The translations under genes and the position numbers were made by a program. From Lapillicoccus jejuensis (GTDB taxonomy: Bacteria; Actinomycetota; Actinomycetes; Actinomycetales; Dermatophilaceae), in assembly GCF_006715055.1 (NCBI RefSeq), contig NZ_VFMN01000001.1, positions 992,001 through 1,056,000 on the forward strand: DNA of 64,000 nucleotides, in the 5' to 3' direction. The notes beneath the pieces were generated by a model, which saw nothing but the letters and a program-made list of their open reading frames with translations, was not told the origin of the DNA and did not search any database. Positions 8,313 through 19,107 of the stretch are shown piece by piece. The first letter of the stretch is position 1. The number at the start of each line of letters is the position of its first letter.

Positions 8313-9197
8313 TCACCGGTGGAGCGAGTGCCACCTCTCGCGCCGCCGCGGCAGGCCCGAGTGGGGACGAGCGCCCGTACGGGGTCCCGCGGACGTCTTC
8401 GCCGCGCGCCTCGCCTCGCGGCGCGCGATGGCCGCCTGCTCCTGCTCGGCGGCCACCGGCCGCGGCGGGGCGCTCCCGCCCCGGGCCGCGGGCACCCACC
8501 AGCGGTCCTGCGCGTCGCGGGGCGCCTGCGGGTAGCCGTCCATCGCCTCCTCGAGCAGCTGCGCGAGGCGCTCCCCCAGCCGCGCCGTGACGTCGTACGG
8601 CGACTCGTCGGGACCGACCGGGAGCGGCTCGCCGACGAGGACGGTGATCGCGGCCCCGCGCCGCCGCATCCACCGCGGCCCGGCGGTGAGCACCCGCTGG
8701 CTGCCCCACACGACGACGGGGACGAGCGGCGCCCCCGTGCGCTGGGCCAGGAAGGCGGCGCCGGGCTTCATGTCCTTGAGCGTGAACGACCGGCTGATCG
8801 TCGCCTCGGGGAACAGCCCGACGACGTCGCCGCGGCGCAGCCACGCGTCGGCGGCGCGCAGCGCCGGCACCCCGGGCGTGCCGGGGCGCCGGTCCACGGG
8901 GACGTGCCCCATCGCGCGCATCGCCGGCCCGACGACCGGGGGCTCGAAGACCGACTGCTTGGCCATGAAGCGGACGAACCGGCCGCGCCGCCGCCCGGCG
9001 AGGCCGACGAAGGTGAAGTCGAGGTAGCCGACGTGGTTGCTGGCCAGGACGGCCGGTCCGGTGGCCGGCAGGTGCTCGGCGCCGCGCACGGTGATCCGCA
9101 GGCCGAGGGCGAGGAAGACGAGACGGACGAGCGCGATGACGAGCCGGTAGGGCAGGTCGAGGCGGCGGGAGAGCGACGGACCGGGGGACGACCTCAT
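8313..9197 (-). CDS. 1-acyl-sn-glycerol-3-phosphate acyltransferase-like protein (PlsC family)
   Basis: This 294-residue protein has the acyltransferase motifs: NHVGYLD (block I, H/D pair), the VPVDR region (block II) and FPEATIS in place of FPEGT (block III). A hydrophobic segment near the N-terminus would anchor it to the membrane, where it would acylate lysophosphatidate or another glycerol/polyol acceptor. The C-terminal 60 residues are basic and low-complexity. ATG 9197 is preferred over an upstream ATG at 9257 because GAAGG precedes it and the extension is Arg/Pro/Ser-rich. It is divergent from acs. Confidence 0.82.
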   Translation of the reverse strand: MRSSPGPSLSRRLDLPYRLVIALVRLVFLALGLRITVRGAEHLPATGPAVLASNHVGYLDFTFVGLAGRRRGRFVRFMAKQSVFEPPVVGPAMRAMGHVPVDRRPGTPGVPALRAADAWLRRGDVVGLFPEATISRSFTLKDMKPGAAFLAQRTGAPLVPVVVWGSQRVLTAGPRWMRRRGAAITVLVGEPLPVGPDESPYDVTARLGERLAQLLEEAMDGYPQAPRDAQDRWWVPAARGGSAPPRPVAAEQEQAAIARREARRAAKTSAGPRTGARPHSGLPRRRERWHSLHR

Positions 9198-9355
9198 GCA
9201 CGACCTTCGTCGCCGGGGGCCGGACGGTTCGTCCTGCCCGTTGGTCGAGGATTTCACCCCGCTCGCCGGACCGCCGTCGGACCCCCCTTGAAGGCGCCGA
9301 GACGGGAGGGGTTGAGTAGGGGCGACACCACCCGCACCGACGCAGGAGGACGCCC

Positions 9356-11323
<1,968 letters not shown>

Positions 11324-11333
11324 CCGGACACAG

Positions 11334-11381
11334 GGAACCCCACGTCCTGGTGCCGCTCCGGCGCGCAGGACGTGGGGTTCC
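11334..11381. terminator. Long bidirectional hairpin terminator
   Basis: A perfect 16-bp stem (11334-11349 with 11366-11381) lies 10 bases after the acs stop and 6 bases before the stop of the converging radical SAM gene, so it serves both. Confidence 0.9.
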
Positions 11382-11387
11382 GTGTGT

Positions 11388-12488
11388 CTAGAAGAGGGTG
11401 GGCTCGGGCACCGGCTCCCGTACGACGTCCTGCGCCGCACCCCCGCGCGCCGCACCACCGCGCCAGGTCTCGGGGCGCCAGGTGCCGCGGGGGGCGAACC
11501 GCGCCGTGGTGGGGCGGGGCGTCGTACGGCGGCGGTCGAGGCCGTGGCGGGCGACGGCCTCGCGGAAGCGGTCGGCGAGCCAGTCGCGGTAGGGGCGGGC
11601 GACGTACGACCCGCCGCGGTAGAGGCGCTCGTAGCGCGGGACGAGGTCGGGGTGCTCGCGCCCCAGCCAGGCGAGGAACCACTCGCGCGCGCCGGGGCGC
11701 AGGTGCAGCGCGGTGTGCCCGACGAAGGACGCGCCGGACTCGGCGATGGCGGCGAGGGCACGGTCGAGGTGCTCGGCGGAGTCGGTGAGCCCGGGCACGA
11801 CGGGCATGACGTAGACGCCGACGTCGAACCCGAGGTCGGTCGCGGCGCGGACGGTGGCCAGCCTCGCCGCCGGCGTCGGCGTGCCCGGCTCGAGCGCCTG
11901 GTGCAGCCCCTCGTCGTGGATGGCGCACGAGACGGCGAGGTCCACCGGCACCGCCTGCGCGGCCTCGACGAGCAGCGGCAGGTCGCGGCGCAGCAGCGTG
12001 CCCTTGGTGAGGATGCTGAACGGCGTGCCCGACCCGGCGAGCGCCACGATGACGTCCGGCATGAGCCGGTAGCGGCCCTCGGCGCGCTGGTAGGGGTCGG
12101 TGTTGGTGCCGAGCGCGACGTGCGCGCGCGTCCACGACGCCCGCCCGACCTCGCGGGCCAGGACCTCCCCGACGTTGACCTTGACGACGAGCTCGCGGTC
12201 GAAGTCGGCGCCGCTGTCGAGGTCGAGGTAGCGGTGGGTGCCGCGGGCGAAGCAGTAGACGCACGCGTGGGTGCACCCCCGGTAGGGGTTGACCGTCCAC
12301 TCGAACGGCACCCCCGACGCGGCCGGCACCCGGTTGAGCGCGCTGCGGGCGAGCACCTCGTGGAAGGTCACGCCGGCGAACTCGGGCGTCGTCACCGACC
12401 GGACGAGCCCCGGGATCGCGGCGGGACGGGCGAGCCCGGGCAGCGCGCCGGCGTCGCTCGCCGTCAGCTCCTGCCCGCTCCACCGCAC
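11388..12488 (-). CDS. Radical SAM protein of the Rv2578c type
   Basis: The 366-residue protein starts with the family pattern VRWSGQEL and has the [4Fe-4S]/AdoMet motif CTHACVYC (C-x3-C-x2-C) within VNPYRGCTHACVYCFARGTH. The middle part carries an ALGTNTDPYQRAE stretch and a PVVPGLTDS segment typical of the SPL-related Rv2578c family. Reaction and substrate are not established. GTG 12488 is chosen because it aligns with the family N-terminus; upstream sequence in the frame is low-complexity. The gene is divergent from the hydrolase at 12607. Confidence 0.85.
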   Translation of the reverse strand: MRWSGQELTASDAGALPGLARPAAIPGLVRSVTTPEFAGVTFHEVLARSALNRVPAASGVPFEWTVNPYRGCTHACVYCFARGTHRYLDLDSGADFDRELVVKVNVGEVLAREVGRASWTRAHVALGTNTDPYQRAEGRYRLMPDVIVALAGSGTPFSILTKGTLLRRDLPLLVEAAQAVPVDLAVSCAIHDEGLHQALEPGTPTPAARLATVRAATDLGFDVGVYVMPVVPGLTDSAEHLDRALAAIAESGASFVGHTALHLRPGAREWFLAWLGREHPDLVPRYERLYRGGSYVARPYRDWLADRFREAVARHGLDRRRTTPRPTTARFAPRGTWRPETWRGGAARGGAAQDVVREPVPEPTLF

Positions 12489-12540
12489 CCCCGAAGTCGA
12501 ACACCTGTACGACGTCCCTGTCAACCGGTCCGCGCGCGGG

Positions 12541-12575
12541 CTGTGCCGTGCCCCACCCGGTGGGGCACGGCACAG
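12541..12575. promoter_or_regulatory. Perfect 15-bp inverted repeat between divergent genes
   Basis: CTGTGCCGTGCCCCA (12541-12555) is mirrored at 12561-12575 with a 5-base spacer. It is located 19 bases upstream of the TAGGGT box of the plus-strand hydrolase gene, and between divergent starts where a terminator would not be expected. It could be an operator or simply a strong hairpin. Confidence 0.5.
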
Positions 12576-12593
12576 CCTGTCGGCGGCGCTCGC

Positions 12594-12599
12594 TAGGGT
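12594..12599 (+). promoter_or_regulatory. -10 box of a leaderless promoter
   Basis: TAGGGT lies seven bases before the ATG at 12607, so the transcript should begin at the start codon; no ribosome binding site is present. Confidence 0.6.
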
Positions 12600-12606
12600 C
12601 GCCGCC

Positions 12607-13314
12607 ATGTCGACGTACGTGCTCGTCCCCGGTGCCTGGCTCGGCGGTTTCGCCTGGGAGCGGGTCGTGCCCGCCCTCCTCGACGCCGGCCACGACGTGC
12701 GGCCGGTGACGTTGCCCGGGCTCGGCAACCGCGCCGACGAGGCGGCCGAGCGTGAGATCGGCCTGCAGGACCACGTCGACGACCTCGTCCGGCTCGTGCA
12801 GGGCCAGGACCTCACCGACGTCGTCCTCGTCGGCCACAGCTACTCCGGGATCCCGACGTCGCTCGCCGCGCTCGCGCTCGGTGACCGGGTGCGTCGGCTC
12901 GTGCTCGTCGACGCGAACGTGCCCGAGGCCGGTCGGCCCTTCGTCTCCGACGGCTTCCGCGCCCGCCTGCAGGAGGCGCTCGACGCCAACGGCGGGATGT
13001 GGCCGCCGCTCGGCCACGACGACCTGCAGGACCAGGACCTGGCCCACGAGGACGTCCACTTCTTCGAGGACTGGGCCAAGCCGCACCCGGGCCGCACCCT
13101 CACCGACCCGGTCCGCGACGACGCCGGCCTCGCCGACGACCTGCGCGCGCTGCCGACCCTCTACGTCACGTGCCTCGAGGACGGCGACGAACCGTCGCCG
13201 GCCGTCGCGGCGCTGCTGGGGTCGCCGCACTGGCGCCTCGCCACCCTCGACACCGGGCACTGGCCGATGTGGAGCGCCCCCGACGCGCTCGCGGCCCTCC
13301 TGCTGGAGGGCTGA
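12607..13314 (+). CDS. Alpha/beta hydrolase of the esterase/salicylate-esterase type
   Basis: The 235-residue protein begins with the fold marker VLVPGAWLGGFAWERV (oxyanion region) and has the nucleophile elbow GHSYSG with serine at about residue 79; the catalytic histidine is in DTGHWPMW near the C-terminus. Size and motifs resemble the plant SABP2/MES-like and PGAP-like esterases common in actinobacteria. Substrate is unknown. ATG 12607 has a -10-like box seven bases upstream. Its stop is only four bases from the stop of the converging homocysteine methyltransferase gene, with no terminator hairpin between. Confidence 0.8.
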   Translation: MSTYVLVPGAWLGGFAWERVVPALLDAGHDVRPVTLPGLGNRADEAAEREIGLQDHVDDLVRLVQGQDLTDVVLVGHSYSGIPTSLAALALGDRVRRLVLVDANVPEAGRPFVSDGFRARLQEALDANGGMWPPLGHDDLQDQDLAHEDVHFFEDWAKPHPGRTLTDPVRDDAGLADDLRALPTLYVTCLEDGDEPSPAVAALLGSPHWRLATLDTGHWPMWSAPDALAALLLEG

Positions 13315-13318
13315 CGCC

Positions 13319-14206
13319 TCAGTCCCCGAGGTGCGCGGCGAGCGCGGCGATGTCGTCCGGGCCGAGCCCGCAGCACCCGCCGACGTACGACGCCCCCGCC
13401 TCCACCCACGCGTCGACGAGGTCGAGGTCGAGCGGCACCCCGGTCGACCAGACCTTGCTCCCCGCGTCCCAGGTGCCGCCGCGGTTGGGGTAGGCGACGG
13501 CCGGGCGGCCGGTGACGGCGACCGCCGTGCGCACGGCGCCCAGGACGTCGGCCTGGTCGGAGCAGTTGACCCCCACGGCGACGAGCGGCTCGCAGCCCGC
13601 GAGGACGGCGTAGGCCTCCTCGAGGGGCTGCCCGGCGTTCGTCTCGTCGCCGCGCACCGAGTAGGAGAACCACGCCGGCACGCCGAGCTCGTCGAGCAGC
13701 GCGGTGAGGACGACCGCCTCGTCGAGGTCGGGGACCGTCTCGACCGCGAGCAGGTCGGCGCCGGCCGCCGCGAGCAGCTCGAGCCGAGGGCCGTGGAAGG
13801 TGCGCAGCTGCGCCGCGGTGAGGCCGTAGCGCCCGCGGTACTCCGAGCCGTCGGCCAGCGAGGCGCCGTACGGCCCGACCGAGGCGGCGACGAGCAGGCC
13901 GGGCCGCTCGTCGGCGAGCTCGTCGCGCACCTCGACGGCGAGCCGCACGGCCCGGCCGACCAGCCGCGCGGCCTCGTCCTCGTCCAGCCCGGCCGCGACG
14001 AAGCCCTCGACGGTCGCCTGGTAGGTCGCGGCCGTGGCCACCCGGGCGCCGGCGCGGTAGTAGTCGCGGTGCGCGGCGGCGACGAGCTCGGGCTCGTCGA
14101 GCAGCAGCCGTGCGGTCCACAGGTCACCGGTCAGGTCGGCGCCGCGCCGCTCCAGCGCGGTGGACAGGCCGCCGTCGAGGACCACGGTCGGGAGGGGTCC
14201 GGGCAT
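13319..14206 (-). CDS. mmuM: Homocysteine S-methyltransferase
   Basis: This 295-residue protein contains the zinc ligands of the family: a cysteine in VGVNCSDQ and the adjacent pair in GGCCG near the C-terminus. The N-terminal VLDGGLSTALERRG loop is also typical. MmuM-type enzymes transfer a methyl group from S-methylmethionine or SAM to homocysteine to make methionine in the cytosol. The start overlaps the stop of the pirin gene (TGATG), so both are co-translated from the minus strand. Confidence 0.88.
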   Translation of the reverse strand: MPGPLPTVVLDGGLSTALERRGADLTGDLWTARLLLDEPELVAAAHRDYYRAGARVATAATYQATVEGFVAAGLDEDEAARLVGRAVRLAVEVRDELADERPGLLVAASVGPYGASLADGSEYRGRYGLTAAQLRTFHGPRLELLAAAGADLLAVETVPDLDEAVVLTALLDELGVPAWFSYSVRGDETNAGQPLEEAYAVLAGCEPLVAVGVNCSDQADVLGAVRTAVAVTGRPAVAYPNRGGTWDAGSKVWSTGVPLDLDLVDAWVEAGASYVGGCCGLGPDDIAALAAHLGD

Positions 14207-15240
14207 CAGCGGCGCCGGCCCCGCGCCCGCAGCCGCACCGACGGCAGCGGCGGCGCGGCGAGCCGCTCCCCATCGGGGTAGTCGACCTCGCCGAAGCGCG
14301 GGTCGCCGCCGGCGTTCCACCGCTCGCGGGCCTCGACGACCTCCTCGTGGGTGCGGCCGACGAAGTTCCACCACATGACGATCTCCTCCTCGAACGGCGT
14401 GCCGCGGAGCAGGAGGACCCGGGCGTCGGGCGACAGCGCCACCTCGAGCGAGGCGCGGTGAGTTCCCAGGAAGAGACCCTGTCCCGTCCCGACGGTCACG
14501 CCCTCGACGGTCACCTCTCCCGACAGCGGCGCGAGCAGGTGCTCGTACGACGCCTCGAGGGTCAGCCGCGCGCGACCGTCACCCCGCGCGCCACCCCGCC
14601 CGTCACCGTCCGCGGCGGGCGTCAGCTCGGCGCCCAGCAGCGGGGTGAACGCCTGCTCCGGCCCGACCAGACCGGCCAGCGCGCCGGAGAACACGGCCAC
14701 CCCGACGCCGTCGACGACGGTCGACGGCGCGGGCTCGTGGAGCGTGAACGCCTTGGCGCCCCACCGCTGCTCGTCCGGCAGGGCGACCCACAGCTGCGCG
14801 CCGTGCAGCACCGCCGCGCCCTCGTCGCCCCGGTCGACCGCCTCCCCCTCGGAGCCCGCCGGCACGACGACGTCCTCGCTGTGCGCGATGCCCGCCCCGG
14901 CCGTCATCACCGCGACCCGGCCCGGCACGACGTCGGCGACCGAGCCGAGCGAGTCGCGGTGCCGCACCCGCCCGGACACGAGCCAGCTGACCGTCTGCAG
15001 GCCGGTGTGCGGGTGAGGCGCGACGTGCATCGCGTCGCCGTCGGTCACCGGCCGCGGCCCGTAGAGGTCGACGAAGCACCACGCCCCGACCATCCGCCGG
15101 TCGCGGTGCGGGAGCACCCGCAGCACCTCGCTGCGCGGGCTGATCCGCGCGTGCACCGCGTCGAGGACGAGCAGCTCGCGGCCGCACTCGCGGGGGTCGT
15201 CGGCGACGTCGCGGTAGACGTCCGTCTCGGTGCTGCTCAT
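14206..15240 (-). CDS. Pirin family protein (cupin)
   Basis: A 344-residue bicupin with the pirin metal-binding motif HPHTGLQT (about residue 76) and the second histidine/glutamate region GIAHSED. The pirin and pirin_C cupin domains account for nearly the whole length. Bacterial pirins bind iron, and some cleave quercetin or act on metabolic enzymes; the role here is unknown. It is the first gene of a two-gene minus-strand unit with mmuM and is divergent from nhaA. Confidence 0.87.
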   Translation of the reverse strand: MSSTETDVYRDVADDPRECGRELLVLDAVHARISPRSEVLRVLPHRDRRMVGAWCFVDLYGPRPVTDGDAMHVAPHPHTGLQTVSWLVSGRVRHRDSLGSVADVVPGRVAVMTAGAGIAHSEDVVVPAGSEGEAVDRGDEGAAVLHGAQLWVALPDEQRWGAKAFTLHEPAPSTVVDGVGVAVFSGALAGLVGPEQAFTPLLGAELTPAADGDGRGGARGDGRARLTLEASYEHLLAPLSGEVTVEGVTVGTGQGLFLGTHRASLEVALSPDARVLLLRGTPFEEEIVMWWNFVGRTHEEVVEARERWNAGGDPRFGEVDYPDGERLAAPPLPSVRLRARGRRR

Positions 15241-15328
15241 CCCGATAGCATGGGGTACGGAGCGCCGGGAAGCCTGGTCGGCAGCACTCGACCGACCCCT
15301 CGACCCCCGACCCGCCCTCGGAGGCCCC

Positions 15329-16678
15329 GTGTCCCGCTCCCCCGCCCCGCTCGCCCGCCGCCTCTTCGACCGCGGCTCGTGGCCCGAGGCCCGCTACGTC
15401 GCCTCCGCCCTGCGCACCGAGACCGTCGGCGGCGCCCTGCTGCTCGGCGCCGCCCTCCTCGCCCTGCTGTGGGCCAACTCGCCCTGGCAGGAGGCCTACT
15501 CCACGCTGCGCGACACCCGGGTGGGGCCGTCCGCCCTGCACCTCGACCTCAGCCTGGCCCAGTGGGCCTCCGACGGGCTGCTGGCCGTCTTCTTCCTCGT
15601 CGCCGGGATCGAGCTCAAGCGCGAGTTCACGACCGGTGACCTCGCCGACCGCAGCCGCGCGGTGGTGCCGGTCGTCGCGGCGGCGTGCGGGGTCGCCGTA
15701 CCGGCGCTGCTGTTCACCCTCGTCGCCGTGACCCGCGGGGCGGACGGCGACGTCCTGCGGGGCTGGGCGGTGCCCACGGCGACGGACATCGCCTTCGCGC
15801 TCGCCGTCCTCGCCGTCATCTCGACGCACCTGCCGTCGGCGCTGCGCTCGTTCCTGCTCACCCTGGCCGTCGTCGACGACCTCATCGCCATCACGATCAT
15901 CGCGGTCTTCTACACCGACGAGCTCGCCGTCGTGCCGCTGGTCCTCGCGCTCGTCCCGCTCGCGCTCTTCACGCTCATGCTCCGGGTCGGCTGCCGCGCA
16001 CCCCGGTGGCGGCCGCTGCTGCACCACCCGCTCGTCCTCGCCGTCCCGGCGCTCGCCGCGTGGGCGCTGGTCCACGCGGGCGGGATCCACGCGACGGTCG
16101 CCGGGGTCCTGCTCGGGCTGAGCGTGCCGGTCGCGCGCGACGGCCTCGGCCGCGACGGCCACTCGCTGGCGGAGACGATGGAGCACCGGCTGCGGCCCTG
16201 GTCGGCCGGGATCGCCGTCCCCGTCTTCGCGTTCTTCGCCGCCGGCGTCCGCGTCGTCGGCGGTGGCCTCGGTGAGGCGCTGTCCGACGTCGTCGTCCTC
16301 GCCGTCGTCGTCGGGCTCGTCCTCGGCAAGGCGCTCGGGGTGCTCGGCGGCACCTGGGCCGTGGCCCGCTTCACCCGCGCCGAGCTCGACGACGACCTGG
16401 CCTGGAGCGACGTCGCGGGCCTCTCGCTGCTGGCCGGCGTCGGCTTCACCGTGTCGCTGCTCATCGGCGAGCTGGCCTACGGGCCGGGCTCCCCCCGCGA
16501 CGAGCACGTCAAGCTCGCGGTGCTGCTCGGGTCGTTGCTGGCGGCCCTGCTCGCGGCGGTCGTCCTGCGCCGGCGCAACCGGCACTACCGGCTCGTCGAG
16601 GAGCGCGAGGGGGTCGACGACGACGGCGACGGGGTGCCGGACGTCTACCGGCGCACGCCGGACGCCGGTTGTCAGTAG
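15329..16678 (+). CDS. nhaA: Na+/H+ antiporter NhaA
   Basis: The 449-residue protein matches NhaA: the paired aspartates in [15 protein letters not shown] (the ion-binding centre), the LWANSPW stretch in the first helix region, and [21 protein letters not shown] near the C-terminus. It would exchange sodium for protons at the plasma membrane for pH and salt homeostasis. GTG 15329 is chosen because GGAGG lies five bases upstream and because it starts just before the family N-terminus. It ends with a hydrophilic acidic tail. The holin-like gene follows after 53 bases on the same strand. Confidence 0.93.
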   Translation: MSRSPAPLARRLFDRGSWPEARYVASALRTETVGGALLLGAALLALLWANSPWQEAYSTLRDTRVGPSALHLDLSLAQWASDGLLAVFFLVAGIELKREFTTGDLADRSRAVVPVVAAACGVAVPALLFTLVAVTRGADGDVLRGWAVPTATDIAFALAVLAVISTHLPSALRSFLLTLAVVDDLIAITIIAVFYTDELAVVPLVLALVPLALFTLMLRVGCRAPRWRPLLHHPLVLAVPALAAWALVHAGGIHATVAGVLLGLSVPVARDGLGRDGHSLAETMEHRLRPWSAGIAVPVFAFFAAGVRVVGGGLGEALSDVVVLAVVVGLVLGKALGVLGGTWAVARFTRAELDDDLAWSDVAGLSLLAGVGFTVSLLIGELAYGPGSPRDEHVKLAVLLGSLLAALLAAVVLRRRNRHYRLVEEREGVDDDGDGVPDVYRRTPDAGCQ

Positions 16679-16731
16679 GCTCGACGGGTACGACCCCAGT
16701 CCACCCTCGCGGTCGTGAAGGAGCTCGTGCC

Positions 16732-17220
16732 ATGTCCAGCAGCACCACCCGTCCCACCGACCACCCGTCCGGAGACCGGTCGATCGGGCAGATCATCGCC
16801 TCGGTCAGCGACGACCTGAAGTCGGTCGTGTCCGCCGAGGTCGCGCTGGCCAAGCTCGAGGTGCAGGCCTCGCTCAAGGAGGCCGCCAAGGGCGCGCCGA
16901 TGCTCGTCGTCGCCGGCGTGCTCGCGCTCTACGCCCTCGGCCTGCTGCTCACCGCGGCCGCCTGGGCGCTCGCCCTCGTCTGGCCGACCTGGCTGGCGTT
17001 CCTCGCCGTCGGCGTCCTGCTCGTCGCGCTCGCCGGGGTCCTCGCCCTCGCCGGGATCCGCCTGCTGAAGAAGGTCGACCCCAAGCCGACCCGGGCCATC
17101 GCCCACGCCCAGGAGACCCTCGCCGCCGTCAAGGAGGGCCGGGAGGCCGGCGCCGAGCACGCCGCGCTCATCCCTCCGTCGCGCGCCGAGGTCCCGCTCA
17201 GCGACCGCCCGGTGGTCTGA
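16732..17220 (+). CDS. Phage-holin-family-like membrane protein (DUF1469 type)
   Basis: This 162-residue protein has an N-terminal soluble helix (about 20-50) with DDLKSVVSAEVALAKLE, two membrane helices (about 57-79 and 83-105) and a charged C-terminal helix. This is the layout of the actinobacterial holin-superfamily III/DUF1469 proteins, which are chromosomal and not tied to prophages; function is unknown. AAGGAG precedes the ATG by eight bases. It takes the position of Rv3669 in the conserved neighbourhood, upstream of the epoxide-hydrolase-like gene. Confidence 0.8.
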   Translation: MSSSTTRPTDHPSGDRSIGQIIASVSDDLKSVVSAEVALAKLEVQASLKEAAKGAPMLVVAGVLALYALGLLLTAAAWALALVWPTWLAFLAVGVLLVALAGVLALAGIRLLKKVDPKPTRAIAHAQETLAAVKEGREAGAEHAALIPPSRAEVPLSDRPVV

Positions 17221-17262
17221 GCGGCCCGAGCCGCCCGGGCGACCCCGCGTCGCCAGGACCCG

Positions 17263-18213
17263 ATGACCCCCGATGACCCCCCGATGACGAACGACGCCGC
17301 CTCCGTCCTCCTCGGCGGGCCGTGGACCCACCGCTTCGTCTCGGCCGGGGGGACGCGGTTCCACGTCGCCGAGGTCGGCGAGGGCCCGCTCGTGCTCCTG
17401 CTGCACGGGTTCCCGCAGTTCTGGTACGCCTGGCGCCACCAGCTCGTCGCTCTCGCCGACGCGGGCTACCGCGCCGCCGCGATGGACCTGCGGGGGTACG
17501 GCGCCTCGGACAAGCCCCCGCGCGGGTACGCCACCTACGCCGGCGCCGCCGACGCGGCCCGCGTCGTGCGCGCCCTCGGCGAGGAGCAGGCGGTCCTCGT
17601 CGGCCAGGGCCTCGGCGGGTTCATCGCCTGGTCGGTGCCGACGCTCCAGCCGGGCGTGGCGCGCGCCGTGGCGTCGCTGTCCATGCCGCACCCGCGGGTG
17701 GCCCGGCGGGCGTCGTACCTCGACCCGCGCCAGCGGCGGGCCAACCGCTACCTGCTCGACCTGCAGGTCCCCTTCCGGCCCGAGCGGGCCATGGCCACCG
17801 GGCCCGGGTACGTCGAGGCCCTCCTGCGCGAGTGGTCGTCGCCGAGCAGCGGCTTCCCCACCGAGGAGGACGTGCAGCGGTACGCCGCCTCGATGGCGCT
17901 GCCCTTCGTCGCCCACTCGGCGGCGGAGCACTACCGGTGGTTCGGCCGCAGCCAGCTGCGCCAGGACGGGCCGCTGTTCAACCGGCGGCTCAAGCCGCCG
18001 GTGCGTCAGCCGGTCCTCGTCCTGCAGGGCGCCGACGACGGCTGCGTGCTGCCGGCGGCGACGTACGGGCGGTCGCGGCGCTACGCCGCGGGCGGCTACG
18101 AGGAGCACCTGGTGACCGGCGCCGGCCACTTCCTCGCCGAGGAGGCGCCGGAGGAGGTCTCCAGCCTGCTGCTCGACTGGCTCGGCCGGCTGCCGCGCGC
18201 CCCGCGCCCGTGA
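17263..18213 (+). CDS. Epoxide-hydrolase-like alpha/beta-fold protein lacking the nucleophile
   Basis: The 316-residue protein has the epoxide hydrolase layout: HGFPQFWYAWR oxyanion motif, DLRGYGASDKP, a cap domain, acid in LQGADDGC and histidine in GAGHFLAEE. The nucleophile elbow reads VGQGLGG, so glycine (G116) replaces the usual aspartate or serine. It sits where EphE (Rv3670) lies in M. tuberculosis, directly before the marP locus. It may be a non-catalytic scaffold or use another mechanism. Three ATGs occur in a CCCGATGAC repeat (17263, 17273, 17284); the first has AGGA upstream, the third is in frame and also possible. Confidence 0.8.
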   Translation: MTPDDPPMTNDAASVLLGGPWTHRFVSAGGTRFHVAEVGEGPLVLLLHGFPQFWYAWRHQLVALADAGYRAAAMDLRGYGASDKPPRGYATYAGAADAARVVRALGEEQAVLVGQGLGGFIAWSVPTLQPGVARAVASLSMPHPRVARRASYLDPRQRRANRYLLDLQVPFRPERAMATGPGYVEALLREWSSPSSGFPTEEDVQRYAASMALPFVAHSAAEHYRWFGRSQLRQDGPLFNRRLKPPVRQPVLVLQGADDGCVLPAATYGRSRRYAAGGYEEHLVTGAGHFLAEEAPEEVSSLLLDWLGRLPRAPRP

Positions 18214-18995
18214 GGGCGGCGCCCCGGCTGCCCGAGGACGGGTCGCTGCGCTGGTCCGCGCTGGTCGTCGGGGCCGGCGGGGAGGTCCTCCTCTCGCACG
18301 AGCCCGGGCGGGTGCTGCGCACCGCGAGCGTCGGGAAGCTCCTGCTCCTGCTCGAGGTCGACCGCCGGGCGGAGGAGGGGAGCCTCGAACCCGACCGGCC
18401 GGTGCCCCGTCCGGTGGACGGCGTGCGCGACTCGGGACTCTGGCACGCGATGGCGGCAACGACGCTGTCGGTCGGGGACCTCGCCGTGCTCGTCGGGTCG
18501 GTGAGCGACAACCTCGCCACCAACGCGCTGCTGCGCCTCGTCGGGCTCGGCGCGGTCGACCGGGTCCGCGCGGGGCTCGGGCTGGTCGACACGGCGCTGC
18601 ACGACGAGGTCCGCGGGGCGCGGGCTCCGGACGACCCGAGGACGCTGTCGACCGGGCGGGCCGACGAGCTCGTGACGCTCGTGAGGACGGCGGTCGCCCG
18701 GCCGCGGGTGCGGGCCTGGCTCGAGGGCGGCACCGACCTGTCCATGGTCGCCGGCGCCTTCGGTCTCGACCCGCTCGCGCACCGGGAGGACGACGGGGCG
18801 CCGTACCGGCTGGCCCACAAGACCGGCACCGACGACGGCGTCCGCGCCGACGTAGGGGTGGTCGCGCGCCCCGGTCGCGGCGGGGAGACGTACGCCGTCG
18901 TGGCGAACTGGGCCCCTGCGGACGGGGACCGCACCGACGAGGTGCTGACGGCGATGCACGCCGTGGGCACCTGGCTCCGCTCGTCCCTCCCCTGA
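18210..18995 (+). CDS. Class A beta-lactamase-like serine hydrolase
   Basis: The 261-residue protein has the three penicillin-recognising motifs: S40-V-G-K43, S99-D-N101 and K204-T-G. There is no signal peptide, and the omega loop is shortened so that the general-base glutamate (E166 of class A) is not visible. It may therefore be a cytoplasmic or non-beta-lactamase acyl-enzyme hydrolase instead of a resistance enzyme. Its GTG overlaps the TGA of the hydrolase gene (GTGA), so it is co-translated with it. It ends in a palindromic triple repeat facing the marP gene. Confidence 0.8.
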   Translation: MRAAPRLPEDGSLRWSALVVGAGGEVLLSHEPGRVLRTASVGKLLLLLEVDRRAEEGSLEPDRPVPRPVDGVRDSGLWHAMAATTLSVGDLAVLVGSVSDNLATNALLRLVGLGAVDRVRAGLGLVDTALHDEVRGARAPDDPRTLSTGRADELVTLVRTAVARPRVRAWLEGGTDLSMVAGAFGLDPLAHREDDGAPYRLAHKTGTDDGVRADVGVVARPGRGGETYAVVANWAPADGDRTDEVLTAMHAVGTWLRSSLP

Positions 18996-19107
18996 CCCGG
19001 ACTGCTGCGGAAACGGGACGTCGACGTCCCCCCCCAGAACCCGGACTGCTGCGGAAAGGTGACGTCGACGTCACCCCCCTTGCCCGGACTGCTGCGCGGG
19101 GGTGACG
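18996..19107. repeat. Three-copy 43/44-bp tandem repeat with palindromic cores
   Basis: CCCGGACTGCTGCG occurs at 18996, 19040 and 19083. Between copies lie palindromes: GGGACGTCGACGTCCC after copy 1 and GGTGACGTCGACGTCACC after copy 2; copy 3 is followed by a partial version. It occupies the whole gap between the converging serine hydrolase and marP genes and probably acts as terminator or protein-binding array. Confidence 0.85.

Noticed and set aside
16732-17220. Prophage remnant because of the holin-like protein
   Set aside because: No other phage genes are near, and this family is a normal chromosomal member of the conserved neighbourhood.
18210-18995. Beta-lactam resistance gene
   Set aside because: No signal peptide and no visible general-base glutamate; the motifs alone do not support resistance.
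18996-19107. CRISPR array
   Set aside because: Only three repeats of about 14-18 bases, palindromic spacers that resemble each other and no cas genes.
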